A stretch of DNA of 57,961 nucleotides from Candidatus Kerfeldbacteria bacterium (GCA_903825245.1 CAIJZX010000033.1:1-57961), one strand, 5' to 3'. Shown: positions 28,168-38,871, counted from the first letter of the stretch. Numbers and translations: made by a program. The notes: generated by a model not told the origin, from the letters alone.

Positions 28168-29442
28168 CTAGATCGTCTTGATAATCTTGGCGAACGGTTT
28201 TGGGTCTTTGTATGGACCAATCAAGGCCAAGTGCATATTCGCCGGTTTGAAGAGCTCGTTCGCTACCGCCTGAACATCCGCTGCGGTAACATTAGCAATC
28301 TTTTTCAAGACATCTTCCGGTGATTGGGTCTTCGAATTGAATAAAGATTGTCGACCATACCACGATGCCAGACTATCAGAATCTTCTAGGCCAAGAATTG
28401 TCTTCCCGCGGATGAACTCTTTGGCTTGGGCTAATTCAGCAGCACCAACCAACGTCGTCTTCAACTTCTTCATTTCCGCCACAATCACCTGCAAAGCTTC
28501 GGCCAATCGGCTCTTTTCTAATCCCGCATGTACCATGAAGCAGCCGCTATCTTCGTACGGATTCGGCGAGCAAGTGACGTCATACGCCAATCCCCGCTTT
28601 TCACGTACCTCAACAAAGAGGCGCGAACTCATATTCCCGCCCAGCATAACCGATAAGACGGTTAAGGCCGCTTGTTTTTTGTCGGTGTATGCGTAACTTC
28701 GGACGCCGAGGCCGAGCTGGACTTGTTCTAATTCTTTATGGCGCATCACGACCGGAATTGCCGGTGCCGCTTGATACGGCTTGAATTTCGGGGTTCGCGG
28801 TTGTCGCTTGACTGTTTTGAAATACTTGAGAATTTGTTGATTGATTTTCGGATTCAACTTTCCCGCCACCACCACCCACATATTTCCGGCGTGGTAATAC
28901 TGATCACGGTATTTGATAATTTCTTTCCGTGTTACTTGTCGAATAACCGATTGCGGACCGGCGATATTCCACCCCAACGGATGGTGCTGACCAAACACCG
29001 CGCCCTCGAAGAGATCTTCGATGGCCATGATCGGATTTTCGTTATACATCTTTATTTCCTCAATAATCACATTGCGTTCGCGCTCAATTTCGTTCGCATC
29101 AAACAGCGAATTCTGCAACATATCGCTGACCACATCGAGCGCTAACTCGGTGTGCTCGTGATTCATTTTGACATAGTACCCGGTGCAATCCTTCGACGTA
29201 AAAGCGTTATAGCTTGCCCCAACACCATCAAGCAGTTTCGAAATATCTAACGTGGTCGGACGCTTCGTTGTACCTTTGAACATCAAATGTTCGATGAAAT
29301 GCGAAATACCGTTGATGGATCGCGTTTCGTAACGTGAGCCGACCTTGGTTAACACATACACCGCCACAGCCTGCGTATCATGGAGTGGAATCGTTACTAC
29401 CCGAAGACCGTTTGGAAGTTTCGTGCGATGGATGATTCTCAT
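28168..29442 (-). CDS. M16-family zinc peptidase
   Basis: HFIEHLMFKGTTKR (HxxEH inverted zincin). Confidence 0.95.
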   Translation of the reverse strand: MRIIHRTKLPNGLRVVTIPLHDTQAVAVYVLTKVGSRYETRSINGISHFIEHLMFKGTTKRPTTLDISKLLDGVGASYNAFTSKDCTGYYVKMNHEHTELALDVVSDMLQNSLFDANEIERERNVIIEEIKMYNENPIMAIEDLFEGAVFGQHHPLGWNIAGPQSVIRQVTRKEIIKYRDQYYHAGNMWVVVAGKLNPKINQQILKYFKTVKRQPRTPKFKPYQAAPAIPVVMRHKELEQVQLGLGVRSYAYTDKKQAALTVLSVMLGGNMSSRLFVEVREKRGLAYDVTCSPNPYEDSGCFMVHAGLEKSRLAEALQVIVAEMKKLKTTLVGAAELAQAKEFIRGKTILGLEDSDSLASWYGRQSLFNSKTQSPEDVLKKIANVTAADVQAVANELFKPANMHLALIGPYKDPKPFAKIIKTI

Positions 29443-29514
29443 GCTAGGTGAGTGTTACGTGTATAAGAAAAATATTGTCAGAGATTAGGAGCCTCCTCAA
29501 CCGTACTAACGAGA

Positions 29515-30204
29515 TCATGAACCATCAGTCAAGGTAAACGCCTTCTTCTTGCTCGTCAGATAGGCGGTCAAAGTAAAAGATGTGCCGTTCGACGTGTAGC
29601 CGTAATAATACGTTGGCGATTCTGGATCAACTTTCAAGGCGTACGTGCCGCCATAAAATTGCTTTAACGCCGGATAGAGCGCCTCGCCGCTCTTCCCCTC
29701 AATTTTCGTCGCCTGGCCATTGGTTGACGGATAACTACCTTCAACGCTGGCGTACGCGCGAAGTGCAAACTTAATACTAATAAGATCTTGCTGTCGGATA
29801 ATATCGGTGACGCTGGCGGTTTGGTCAACCAAATTGGTAATATCTAGCTGTTGCTTAGCGTCGAGTTGTGCTTGCGTGACCGACGAAATTTTTAGGTAAT
29901 CACCGTTCGCCATGTTGGTCGTATTGAGATTGGAGAAGGCATTGCTGACATTGGTGTTAGCGTTAGTCGTATTCGTCAAAACACGCGTATTCGCGTTCGG
30001 CACGATCGATGTATTCATCACCGTTTTTGTACTGTTCGTGTTATTGGTTACTGAATTTTGCCCCTGTTTAATCCCAACCACAAGACCAGCAACAAAACCA
30101 ACCGCTAACACCACTGGAAACAATAGCCACAGCATCAACTGTGACGGATGAAAATTCTTAGCTTTGTCGGGGAGAATCGTATCGGGATCGACGATGACGG
30201 GCAT
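29515..30204 (-). CDS. Membrane-anchored protein with N/T-rich linker
   Basis: TM then NTNSTKTVMNTSIVPNANTRVLTNTTNANTNVSN. Confidence 0.7.
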   Translation of the reverse strand: MPVIVDPDTILPDKAKNFHPSQLMLWLLFPVVLAVGFVAGLVVGIKQGQNSVTNNTNSTKTVMNTSIVPNANTRVLTNTTNANTNVSNAFSNLNTTNMANGDYLKISSVTQAQLDAKQQLDITNLVDQTASVTDIIRQQDLISIKFALRAYASVEGSYPSTNGQATKIEGKSGEALYPALKQFYGGTYALKVDPESPTYYYGYTSNGTSFTLTAYLTSKKKAFTLTDGS

Positions 30205-30335
30205 GGGAGTGGAAAAGTATGTTTGTTCAGGGTTTAGTATAGCACATTTATCCTTCCAGCACCGCTACACCTAGTACAAGCTGAGCGATGATGGCAAATG
30301 AATACTTCAGGAAAATGAAATTCGTTATTTGATTT

Positions 30336-31046
30336 TTACTTTAACCTCTTTTTTACTAATTCTGCAAAGTAATATTCATGTTCCGCATACATTCCTTCGG
30401 GAAACGTCTGCGATATAAATGACGGTTGCAATTCCCGCTCTAATTGAAAGAACTCCGCAAACAAATGATGGTAGTACGGTAATGGCCGGTGAAAGTAGTG
30501 TTTTGTGAACGATCTTCCATCCTTCAAATTAAAAACCCAGACTCGCTCTTTTTCTTGATTCAAGAGTTGTTTGTTTGATGAACAAAGTTTCGTTTTCTCA
30601 TCCCAGATCTCTGCATCGGGTGAAACAATAGCAAAAAATAATTTTCCATCAGTCTTAAGTATCCGAGAAATCTCATGAAGCGCTAGACCCGGCTCTTCAA
30701 GCACGTGTGCTACCATAAAGAAACACGCTGCATCGAATTGCTCATTGGGAAAAGGTAGCTCATCAGCGGACGCCTTTACTGTTTTTATGCGTTTTGATGC
30801 TTGAGCTAATAAGGTTGGCGAGATGTCCGTCCCAATAACGCGCGCTCCTCGCTGTTGAAAAAGTTCACCAAACCATCCTGTACCGCACCCAACGTCAACC
30901 ACATCTTTCCCTGCTGCATCGAAACTACTAATCAAGTTTTTTGCACCATCAATTTTAGTGACCGCTTCGGGTGGGTAGAGTTCATCATGCTCAACCTCTA
31001 CCCATAATTTTTCGTCAACCCATTCCTGATCATGCCATTGTGACAT
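30336..31046 (-). CDS. Class I SAM-dependent methyltransferase
   Basis: KDVVDVGCGTGWFGELFQQRGARVIGTDISPTLL. Confidence 0.9.
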   Translation of the reverse strand: MSQWHDQEWVDEKLWVEVEHDELYPPEAVTKIDGAKNLISSFDAAGKDVVDVGCGTGWFGELFQQRGARVIGTDISPTLLAQASKRIKTVKASADELPFPNEQFDAACFFMVAHVLEEPGLALHEISRILKTDGKLFFAIVSPDAEIWDEKTKLCSSNKQLLNQEKERVWVFNLKDGRSFTKHYFHRPLPYYHHLFAEFFQLERELQPSFISQTFPEGMYAEHEYYFAELVKKRLK

Positions 31047-31108
31047 ACCGCAAGATAATGATGAAATTAATCAAACAATACAACAGGTTTCTTTAGTAGT
31101 TGCTGAGT

Positions 31109-32749
31109 CTACCACCCACCGCCGCCGCCCCCACCGCCTCCGCCGCCGGAGAAACCGCCGCCGCCAAAACCCGAACCGCCGGACGCGGCGGCACTGACGC
31201 CGCTCGCGCCGCTAACCGCTACCTGGGAAGTTAGACCACTGAGCGCGGTATACAGTATGAGGCCATTAAATCCGTTGGAGAAATCACCGCGGTACCAATC
31301 CGGCGGCTGGGTCATTAGGGGCGCCAGCGTTTTGCTCCATTCAGTGGCGACGCCCAACACCATGGCGTACGGCAACAGCGTTTCAAAAATATGTTCCTTT
31401 TCTTGCCACTGCAGTCGGTGCTGTTCGGCGGTCTTTAAAAATAAACGAAATCCTTTCAGATACCATAAGAGATCGCGCCCGGTCGGAGTCATCGAACGGA
31501 ACAGCGACCGTAATCCCGAGCCGTAGGCAAACCAACCGCGCTCGGTACCAACCCCATCAATTGTCGAGCTCACCGTGGCAAACGCTTGGTAGGTGCTCGT
31601 GCGGTGTGTTTTAAATGTGCTCAGAGAAATTCGTCCGTCAACAGCCGGATATTCTGGTTGACGAAACAGTGCATCCAATACTTGCCGTTCATACGGACGG
31701 AGCGCATCATCGGGTTTTTTCAATTCAACAAAATCGTAACTCTTCGTATGTCCGAGACCGAGAAAAACCGTATCTTCTTTTTCCTCAATCCGCAGGAAGC
31801 CGTGAACGGCCAGATCGATGATAGTGGCGCTAATGACCGTACTGTTGCCAGCTGACGATACCAATTCGGAAACTTCACCCGGTTTGACGTCCGGCGGCGG
31901 ATCGTACTGCGCGATTATCGCGCGTCGGTCGCGCTTGCTCCACGACACAATTACAAAGAGTAAGCCCAGAATAAAAAGTATGCCAATGAATACAATAATC
32001 AACACCGCGGCTTTTGTTGATATGCCAGATGGTTGTGGGGTTGTTGTTCCGGCATTACGCAGGGTAGCAAAATCCACCGATTGGGTGACAAATCCTTTTG
32101 GCCAACCAACGACAACGGTAAGAAAATCTTGACTGCTAAATGTTGCGGTTGAGTCTTGTTGTTCGTGAGTGCAATCCTGGGCTTTCGACCCTGCTGCTCC
32201 GGTATAACAAGCGGTCTGTGTTACCATCGGCGAAGCGCCATTTGTATTTTTCACCACGTCAGCGAATGTTATCGAGGCGGAAACATTGCTCAGTGCTGCG
32301 TCCCACTGATCGCCGGTCACATTCCAGTACAACTCATCGTGATCAGTAAAGAAATTGACGGCCGCCTCCGCGGTGTAATGGATGACGTATTCGTGCGAAC
32401 CGGTGATCGTCGTATTGGCATCACCGATTTTCACTGTGTCATATGTACCATCGGTCGACGTCGTGTACTGCGCCGAACTTCCATCTTGATCCACGCTATC
32501 GATAGTGATCGGAATCGAAGCTTGACTGCCGTCCAAAGTCGAAAATCGATACGGAATTGCCCGATAGATACCGTGATGGGCGACAGAAAAATTGACATCG
32601 ATCGTTTCTGTAACCGCAATCGAGGCATCATTGTTGATGACGATGTCCGAATGGAATTTTGTATACGACAATGTTTGCGCGTGCACTGGCATTGCGCCTA
32701 GACCGACTACTACGAGAAGTCCCGCAACTATATATAAAATCCGGTTCAC
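31109..32749 (-). CDS. DUF2207-type membrane protein with Gly-rich tail
   Basis: Signal, YTKFHSDIVINNDASIAVTETIDVNF, tail GFGGGGFSGGGGGGGGGGGW. Confidence 0.85.
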   Translation of the reverse strand: MNRILYIVAGLLVVVGLGAMPVHAQTLSYTKFHSDIVINNDASIAVTETIDVNFSVAHHGIYRAIPYRFSTLDGSQASIPITIDSVDQDGSSAQYTTSTDGTYDTVKIGDANTTITGSHEYVIHYTAEAAVNFFTDHDELYWNVTGDQWDAALSNVSASITFADVVKNTNGASPMVTQTACYTGAAGSKAQDCTHEQQDSTATFSSQDFLTVVVGWPKGFVTQSVDFATLRNAGTTTPQPSGISTKAAVLIIVFIGILFILGLLFVIVSWSKRDRRAIIAQYDPPPDVKPGEVSELVSSAGNSTVISATIIDLAVHGFLRIEEKEDTVFLGLGHTKSYDFVELKKPDDALRPYERQVLDALFRQPEYPAVDGRISLSTFKTHRTSTYQAFATVSSTIDGVGTERGWFAYGSGLRSLFRSMTPTGRDLLWYLKGFRLFLKTAEQHRLQWQEKEHIFETLLPYAMVLGVATEWSKTLAPLMTQPPDWYRGDFSNGFNGLILYTALSGLTSQVAVSGASGVSAAASGGSGFGGGGFSGGGGGGGGGGGW

Positions 32750-32753
32750 AAAA

Positions 32754-34115
32754 TTACGCTAATTTAGCGCGAAAGAAATCAACAATTTCAGGAATCGCGA
32801 TATTCTCTTGCGCCATCGTATCGCGATGGCGAACCGTGACCGTACCTTTCGGACGCTTGACACCTTCGACGGTGTCGAAATCGACCGTCAAACAATACGG
32901 CGTTCCGATTTCATCTTGGCGACGATAGCGTTTGCCGATGGACGACGTTTCATCATAATCGGTCGACCAATGAAGCCGCAGTGTCTTGGTAATGTCTTCG
33001 GCGATGTTGGTGAGTTCCGATTTTTTCGATAACGGCAATACCGCCACTTGATAAGGCGCTAAATTCTTGTGGATCCGCAACACCGTTTCCACTTCTTTAA
33101 CACTATCCGTCGTCGTGCTACGCCCGCCTTCGATTTCCTCGTAGGCATCGAGTAGGAACGCCAACGCCGCGCGGTCAACACCCATCGACGGTTCGATGAC
33201 ATACGGCACAACTTTCTTCGAGCCAGTATCATCCACCGGCGTGGCAAAGGCACTCTCGTCGCCCTTAGCGAATTTTCCGTGCTGTTTCAAATCATAATCG
33301 GTGCGATTGGCGATGCCCATCAATTCCGCCCATCCTTTTTCAATCGGGAAAGCAAACTCAATGTCCGTCGTAGCACGCGCATAATGCGCGAGTTCGCCGG
33401 TCGGATAAGCATGTTTGCGAATATGCTCCGGCTTGATGCCGAGCTTCAGGAACCACTCGAAGCACGTTTCCACTAACTCATCGAAATATTCATCCGAGGT
33501 TTCCGGCAAACAAAAATATTCCAATTCCATTTGTTCGAACTCGCGCGACCGGAAAATGAAATTGCCCGGCGTAATTTCATTGCGGAAGGCCTTGCCGATT
33601 TGGGCGATGCCGAATGGTAATTTCAATCGCTGAGTGGTTCGGATATTTTCATAGTTCACAAAAATACTTTGTGCCGTTTCCGGTCGAAGATACGCTTGAT
33701 TGGCAGTTTCGAGCACCGGCCCAACGTTGGTCGTGAACATCGTGTTGAACGTCCGCGGCTCGGTCAACGAACCGCCGCAATCCGGACACGAACCGGAAAC
33801 ATCGTCGGCCTTGAAGCGATGGTGGCATTTCGTACACTCCACCAACCGATCAACGAAGTTCGAAACATGGCCACTCGCTTCCCACACCTTCGGGTTGGTA
33901 ATTATCGAACCGTCCATCCCGACCACATCCTGCCAGGTCAGCACGAAATCGCGCCACCACATGTTCTTGATGTTATTCTTTAACTTCAAACCTAGTGGAC
34001 CCCAATCCCAAAAACCGCCGTACCCACCGTATATTTCTGCTGAAGGAAAAAGGAATCCACGACGTTTCGCCAGGTTTGCCACCTTATCCATCAGTGTCGG
34101 TTCGGTCTTCGCCAT
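32754..34115 (-). CDS. glyS: Glycyl-tRNA synthetase (single-chain type)
   Basis: RRGFLFPSAEIYGGYGGFWDWGPLG; YLRPETAQSIFVNY; PYVIEPSMGVDRAALAFL. Confidence 0.97.
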   Translation of the reverse strand: MAKTEPTLMDKVANLAKRRGFLFPSAEIYGGYGGFWDWGPLGLKLKNNIKNMWWRDFVLTWQDVVGMDGSIITNPKVWEASGHVSNFVDRLVECTKCHHRFKADDVSGSCPDCGGSLTEPRTFNTMFTTNVGPVLETANQAYLRPETAQSIFVNYENIRTTQRLKLPFGIAQIGKAFRNEITPGNFIFRSREFEQMELEYFCLPETSDEYFDELVETCFEWFLKLGIKPEHIRKHAYPTGELAHYARATTDIEFAFPIEKGWAELMGIANRTDYDLKQHGKFAKGDESAFATPVDDTGSKKVVPYVIEPSMGVDRAALAFLLDAYEEIEGGRSTTTDSVKEVETVLRIHKNLAPYQVAVLPLSKKSELTNIAEDITKTLRLHWSTDYDETSSIGKRYRRQDEIGTPYCLTVDFDTVEGVKRPKGTVTVRHRDTMAQENIAIPEIVDFFRAKLA

Positions 34116-34164
34116 AGGCGTTGAGTATACTCAATTTCCCTGTTTTCGCCAAATGTTTCTAATC

Positions 34165-34195
34165 TTGACTTTTTGATGAGGGGGGGGGGTAAAAT
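34165..34195 (+). promoter_or_regulatory. Promoter with G10 tract in spacer (TTGACT-N19-TAAAAT)
   Basis: G run 34180-34189 between -35 and -10. Confidence 0.55.
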
Positions 34196-34254
34196 AGATA
34201 CCGTAGTGCAGTATTGATATACTCGCTACGGATCTCATAATACTTACTACTCCT

Positions 34255-34983
34255 ATGTCACTACGTGCAGAAGTTCCATCAGGCGGAATAGAAAAAGCTC
34301 AAGGTATGATGTCGCCGAGCGAAAAAATGCAATCTGAGGAACGAGATGCGGAGGGGCGACTTACTGCTTCGCAAATGGAACTATCTAAAAATCGTCCTGA
34401 TGTTGCTCTTGAGCAAGCTAAGAAAGAATATGAAAGGGTTAAAAATGAAGTCGAAAATGATTTGGGCGGGCAGGTTAATTTTATTACCTCTGGCTTGCCA
34501 GCGCACGATCAAGGCTTTCGATATAATAAAAGGCATGATGATCGACGGTACCAGCTTGGAGACATATATAGTACTATAATAAAGGAAGATGCCATCCACA
34601 AGGTTGCCATATTTACTTCGTCCGACAAGGAGGAGCAAAGGGATTTTAATGGTGTTGTTACAAGGAAAGGAGGTTCACCCGGCACTGTTTACTATAATGC
34701 CACGATCGATGGTGTAGACTTTGTTGAGTGTAGTACTAATAAAAGCCAAGGGGCAGATCAAGATGTACCGCTTTTATATGGCAAGCTCAAACGCTTAGCC
34801 GATGCACAACAAGATTATAAACGGGCACAAAGAATTTTTGATAAACTGACAGAAAAAGCCACTCAAGAGGTTAAGGCAGAAGGGGAAAGATACCAGGAGA
34901 ATGCTGAGAGACGGACTCGGATTGAGATGGCCAATAAACTTCTGCATATACTAGCGGTCGGTAAAAATTCAGAACAAGAATAA
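34255..34983 (+). CDS. Hypothetical coiled-coil-rich protein
   Basis: 242-aa ORF, AT-rich; SPSEKMQSEERDAEGRL... Confidence 0.7.
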   Translation: MSLRAEVPSGGIEKAQGMMSPSEKMQSEERDAEGRLTASQMELSKNRPDVALEQAKKEYERVKNEVENDLGGQVNFITSGLPAHDQGFRYNKRHDDRRYQLGDIYSTIIKEDAIHKVAIFTSSDKEEQRDFNGVVTRKGGSPGTVYYNATIDGVDFVECSTNKSQGADQDVPLLYGKLKRLADAQQDYKRAQRIFDKLTEKATQEVKAEGERYQENAERRTRIEMANKLLHILAVGKNSEQE

Positions 34984-35078
34984 TTGCTGATGGAAAGGTT
35001 CCGTAGTACCTAGGTATCTGTTCTCACGAACTCTACACTGCAACTCACGTTCCACCGGCACCACTGGTGACAGAATAT

Positions 35079-35107
35079 CCATCACTTGCTAAGTGGTGTT
35101 TTTTTCT
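35079..35107 (+). terminator. Rho-independent terminator
   Basis: CATCACTT-GCT-AAGTGGTG TTTTTTTC. Confidence 0.75.
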
Positions 35108-35181
35108 TCCTTGACAAGTATTTCGAGAAGCGAGAAGATGGCGCCGTTCTGGTACTCGCTCTTTTCACATGGAGGCGTCTC

Positions 35182-35619
35182 ATGGCTGATCAGCAAAAAG
35201 AATACGTGCTCAAAATCGGACTTCGAGTGGTTGAGCCGATCACCTATGACGAGGTCGACCTACCTTTCCCAATGACTCGCGATTCGTTGTTCGGGTTCGG
35301 AAAAGCAATCGCATTCAAGGCAATGTCGAGCGCTCGAGGGTTACCGCTTGAGTTTCCGCTCTCACAGATATTTGCTTTCCCTCTGCGTGACGAGCGCTTC
35401 CTCTGCCAACCACGCATCATCAACGTCAGCGACGACCGTCCGCTCTCGTGCGAGAATCAACGGCTTCAGGCAGAAGTGTTCATTCGTTTCATCGTGGCCG
35501 CACTGATGGAGGCCTATCCGGAATTTCGTGCCGTCGCTCTCCATCAAGTACAGCCGGTAGCACGAGGTGCGCTCACGGATTCTGGACTGCAACTCTCGTT
35601 CGATGGCTTCTGTTGGTAA
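35182..35619 (+). CDS. Hypothetical protein
   Basis: SD GGAGG before ATG at 35182 (MADQQKEYVLKIGLRVVEP); followed by terminator hairpin. Confidence 0.65.
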   Translation: MADQQKEYVLKIGLRVVEPITYDEVDLPFPMTRDSLFGFGKAIAFKAMSSARGLPLEFPLSQIFAFPLRDERFLCQPRIINVSDDRPLSCENQRLQAEVFIRFIVAALMEAYPEFRAVALHQVQPVARGALTDSGLQLSFDGFCW

Positions 35620-35625
35620 ATCAAC

Positions 35626-35656
35626 ATCCATCACTCTCGGAGTGGTGGATTTTTTT
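35626..35656 (+). terminator. Rho-independent terminator
   Basis: ATCCATCACTC-TCG-GAGTGGTGGAT TTTTTT. Confidence 0.8.
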
Positions 35657-35707
35657 ATCTTTCAATAATCCTACTACACGCTGTAGTAGCGTGACACCCA
35701 AATGATT

Positions 35708-35753
35708 CCCCTCTCCGGTACTCCGGGGGGTGGCGCATCGCGCCGAGGTGGGG
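35708..35753 (+). repeat. DUF559-linked palindromic element, copy A
   Basis: CCCTCTCCGGTACTCCGGGGGGTGGCGCATCGCGCCGAGGTGGGG, abutting the clp stop codon. Confidence 0.75.
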
Positions 35754-38492
35754 TTATAGTCGTTCCGCCTGTTCGACGCGAATCACGCCACCCGGCTCGA
35801 GCACCGCCATGTCGCGACGGCCGAGTTTCCCTTGCAACATGTACTGAGCCAATGCATTGTCCACGTGTTCTTGTACAGCACGTCGAAGCGGACGAGCACC
35901 GAAGATCGGATCAAAGCCATTGAGCGCTAATTCAGCAATTGCTTCCGGTGTCGCGGTAAACGAAATCCCCTTGCGGCCGAGGCGATCGGTAATTTCCGCC
36001 ACCATGATGCGGACGATTTTCGTGACTTCAATCGGACTGAGCGGTGTGAAGACAACCACTGAGTCGAAGCGGTTGAGGAATTCCGGACGGAAGTATTTAT
36101 TCAATTCCTGATTCAGCAACTCGTCTTTGATTGTCGATACTGACGCGCCGTCGCGCATCCGATCCTGAATATGTTGCGTTCCGGCGTTCGAGGTGGCGAT
36201 GAGAATGACGTTCGTGAAATCAATCGTCCGTCCGTTGCCATCGGTCAATCGCCCATCATCCATCACTTGCAGGAAAACATTTAAAATATCAGGATGCGCT
36301 TTTTCTAATTCGTCGAGCAAGACCAGCGAAAATGGTCGTTGACGAACCGCCTCCGTTAGGTAACCAGTGCTCGAACCAGAAAATCCTGGCGGCGCACCGA
36401 TCAGCCGGTGGATACTAGAAATATCCTGATACTCTGACATATCGAGTCGAATCATCGCCTCCTCTGAACCGAAGTAGACTGCCGCTACCGTTTTTGCTAA
36501 TTCAGTTTTTCCGACACCAGTCGGACCAAGGAAGAGCAAATTGGCAATCGGCCGCTTGTTGTCGCGTAATTCTGCGCGAGCGCGGCGAAGTGCGTTCGCC
36601 ACAGCTTTGACCGCTTCGTCCTGACCAACGACGCGTTCGTGCATTTCCTCCTCCAAGTGGAGAAGTTTTTCCTGTTCATTCGATGTGACCGCATTAGCTT
36701 TAACATGGCCCTGCTCGGAAACGATCGACGCCACATCTTCGCCGCTGACCAATGTTTTTTGGCCACGAGCTTTCTTGGCGGTCACGCCAGCCTGTTCGAG
36801 CACGTCCATAGCTGAACCTGGCAATGGTCGTTCATGAAGATACCGTCGCGATAACTCCACCGCTTTATCGATGGCATCAAGTGAAAAGAAGATGTGGTGC
36901 TGTGCCTCAATCGAACCAACGCGTGATTCAATAGCCGCAAACGCTTCTTCCGGTGTCATTTCATCAATTTCCACTTTTTCAAAAGCCGAAGAAAGCACAC
37001 CATGCTCAAGTACCCGACGGTAACTCGTCGGATCAGTGGTCGCAATCGCTAAGAAGGTATGCTGTTGCAGCTCTTGAGCAATCATTTGCGCGGCATCAAG
37101 ACCCTGACCGCCAGTACTCGACACGCCAACGAGTTGATCAATATTTTCTATCACTAAAACAATATTCCCGGATCTCACAATTTCATTGACGATCGCTTGG
37201 ACACGTTGCTCGAGTTGACCAACGTTACCCGCACCGGCGACGAGTGCGGATGCCGAAAGCGATACCAACCGTTTATCTTGCAAAAGTTCCGGGACATCTT
37301 CGGCGGCCATTCTCTCCGCCAAGGCATATAAAATATAGGTTTTACCGACGCCACTGTCGCCAACCAGGATCACACTACGTCGGCCACTTTCTACCACCCG
37401 AAAAATTGTCTTCATTTCCTCGTCGCGACCGACAACGTACGGTAAGCGATTGTTACTAGCGCGAATGGTTAAATCGACGCTGTATCGATCGAGCATCGGC
37501 GTCGCCGCCGCGGTATAGCCACGATCGATTGCGCCCTGCGGCTTTGATGATGAGTTTTGTAGATAAGTGTGAACGCGGCGGCGTAAATCTTCGTGGATGA
37601 GCATCCAGGTCGTGGCTTGATGGAGTCGCCGTTCATCAACACCGAATTGGTCGAGTAAATCACGGGCTGGATCGTCAATCATGCCGATTGCCGCCAACAG
37701 ATACGCCGGTGTAATTCGGATTCGATGATCTTCAGCCGCCAGGAGAAAGGCGCGACCGAGCAATTCGCGGCTGGTCGCGTTCAACACTGGCGTCGTTGAC
37801 ATGGCCGGTAATTGTGTCACAAGTGTGTCGATGTGCTGTCGTAATTCGGTCGGCAGAATACTAAGCCGAATGAGCATGCTTTCTACTTCTCTTGTAGCAC
37901 TTAATGCTGACAAGATATGCAGCGGACTCAAACCTTCGCGACCATGGGCTTTCACCATGCGCCAAGCATGCTCGAGAATCCGCAATGTCGCTTCATTACA
38001 AATCGTCGCGATATCGCCCATCGCTCTCTCGTTCCATTCCGTAACTTCGGGTACTGGTTGCAATGACGCCGCCGGAATTTTCGGAAACATGGTTGCGTCA
38101 CGTTCAATGCGGTAATACAAATACATTGCACACAGCAATCCAAACCACAGCAGTGCCATTGGCCACGTCTGCGTCAGTATCGCCTGCCAGACACGTTCAC
38201 CGGTGATCGCCGCCCATAGTTCTCGTCCTCCGAAAAATATGCTCGTCAAAGTAAAAACGAAAAGGAGGGCCGACCATAATGCTTTGACGTTTCGTTCGAG
38301 GTGCCGTTCGTATATGGAGTATTCAGTCAGCGGATGCTGCCATGACCACCATCGTCCCGCCCACCACGCCGCGACACCCGGACCGGCACATGTTGGACAA
38401 GAAATATATGACCCGCGCTGATCCTTGAGAATCCCAAAACCTTTGCAGTTTGGGCAAAGCACCAACGGTGATGGCGGGGCGTTGCGATCCAT
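35754..38492 (-). CDS. Membrane-anchored Clp-family (ClpC-like) AAA+ ATPase with N-terminal zinc ribbon
   Basis: CPNCKGFG...CPTC then two TM segments, Clp-N repeats, VILVGDSGVGKT and LFLGPTGVGKTELAK Walker A motifs; start MDRNAPPSP. Confidence 0.9.
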   Translation of the reverse strand: MDRNAPPSPLVLCPNCKGFGILKDQRGSYISCPTCAGPGVAAWWAGRWWSWQHPLTEYSIYERHLERNVKALWSALLFVFTLTSIFFGGRELWAAITGERVWQAILTQTWPMALLWFGLLCAMYLYYRIERDATMFPKIPAASLQPVPEVTEWNERAMGDIATICNEATLRILEHAWRMVKAHGREGLSPLHILSALSATREVESMLIRLSILPTELRQHIDTLVTQLPAMSTTPVLNATSRELLGRAFLLAAEDHRIRITPAYLLAAIGMIDDPARDLLDQFGVDERRLHQATTWMLIHEDLRRRVHTYLQNSSSKPQGAIDRGYTAAATPMLDRYSVDLTIRASNNRLPYVVGRDEEMKTIFRVVESGRRSVILVGDSGVGKTYILYALAERMAAEDVPELLQDKRLVSLSASALVAGAGNVGQLEQRVQAIVNEIVRSGNIVLVIENIDQLVGVSSTGGQGLDAAQMIAQELQQHTFLAIATTDPTSYRRVLEHGVLSSAFEKVEIDEMTPEEAFAAIESRVGSIEAQHHIFFSLDAIDKAVELSRRYLHERPLPGSAMDVLEQAGVTAKKARGQKTLVSGEDVASIVSEQGHVKANAVTSNEQEKLLHLEEEMHERVVGQDEAVKAVANALRRARAELRDNKRPIANLLFLGPTGVGKTELAKTVAAVYFGSEEAMIRLDMSEYQDISSIHRLIGAPPGFSGSSTGYLTEAVRQRPFSLVLLDELEKAHPDILNVFLQVMDDGRLTDGNGRTIDFTNVILIATSNAGTQHIQDRMRDGASVSTIKDELLNQELNKYFRPEFLNRFDSVVVFTPLSPIEVTKIVRIMVAEITDRLGRKGISFTATPEAIAELALNGFDPIFGARPLRRAVQEHVDNALAQYMLQGKLGRRDMAVLEPGGVIRVEQAERL

Positions 38493-38493
38493 A

Positions 38494-38871
38494 CTAGAAC
38501 TGTATCGGGATAAGTTGACGAGCCAGCAATGCAAAACTGATAATCGGTCCAATGATCCAAACAATCATGACAACGATCAACACCGCTGTCCAAAATCCGA
38601 GCACGAGCGACTTACTGACCACTAATAGGATACGAAAAAAGAAACTAATGATTCGACCGCTCCGGGTATAATCACCATACATCGGCCGACCCATCGTCTT
38701 GAGGAGAATCGGTAAACTCAGCCGATTCAACAACCGTAACCACTGTCCGAAGAGCGAACGCCAAGTTAATACCAACCCATGGCTGTACCACCAAACGGGA
38801 AAATACAATAGCTCTCCGATGAGTTCTCGGACAATGAAGATTAATCCACGGGCTGTGGTCGATTTTGCCAT
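38494..38871 (-). CDS. Polytopic membrane protein, partner of Clp ATPase gene
   Basis: Hydrophobic; stop/start nearly overlap the Clp gene. Confidence 0.75.
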   Translation of the reverse strand: MAKSTTARGLIFIVRELIGELLYFPVWWYSHGLVLTWRSLFGQWLRLLNRLSLPILLKTMGRPMYGDYTRSGRIISFFFRILLVVSKSLVLGFWTAVLIVVMIVWIIGPIISFALLARQLIPIQF

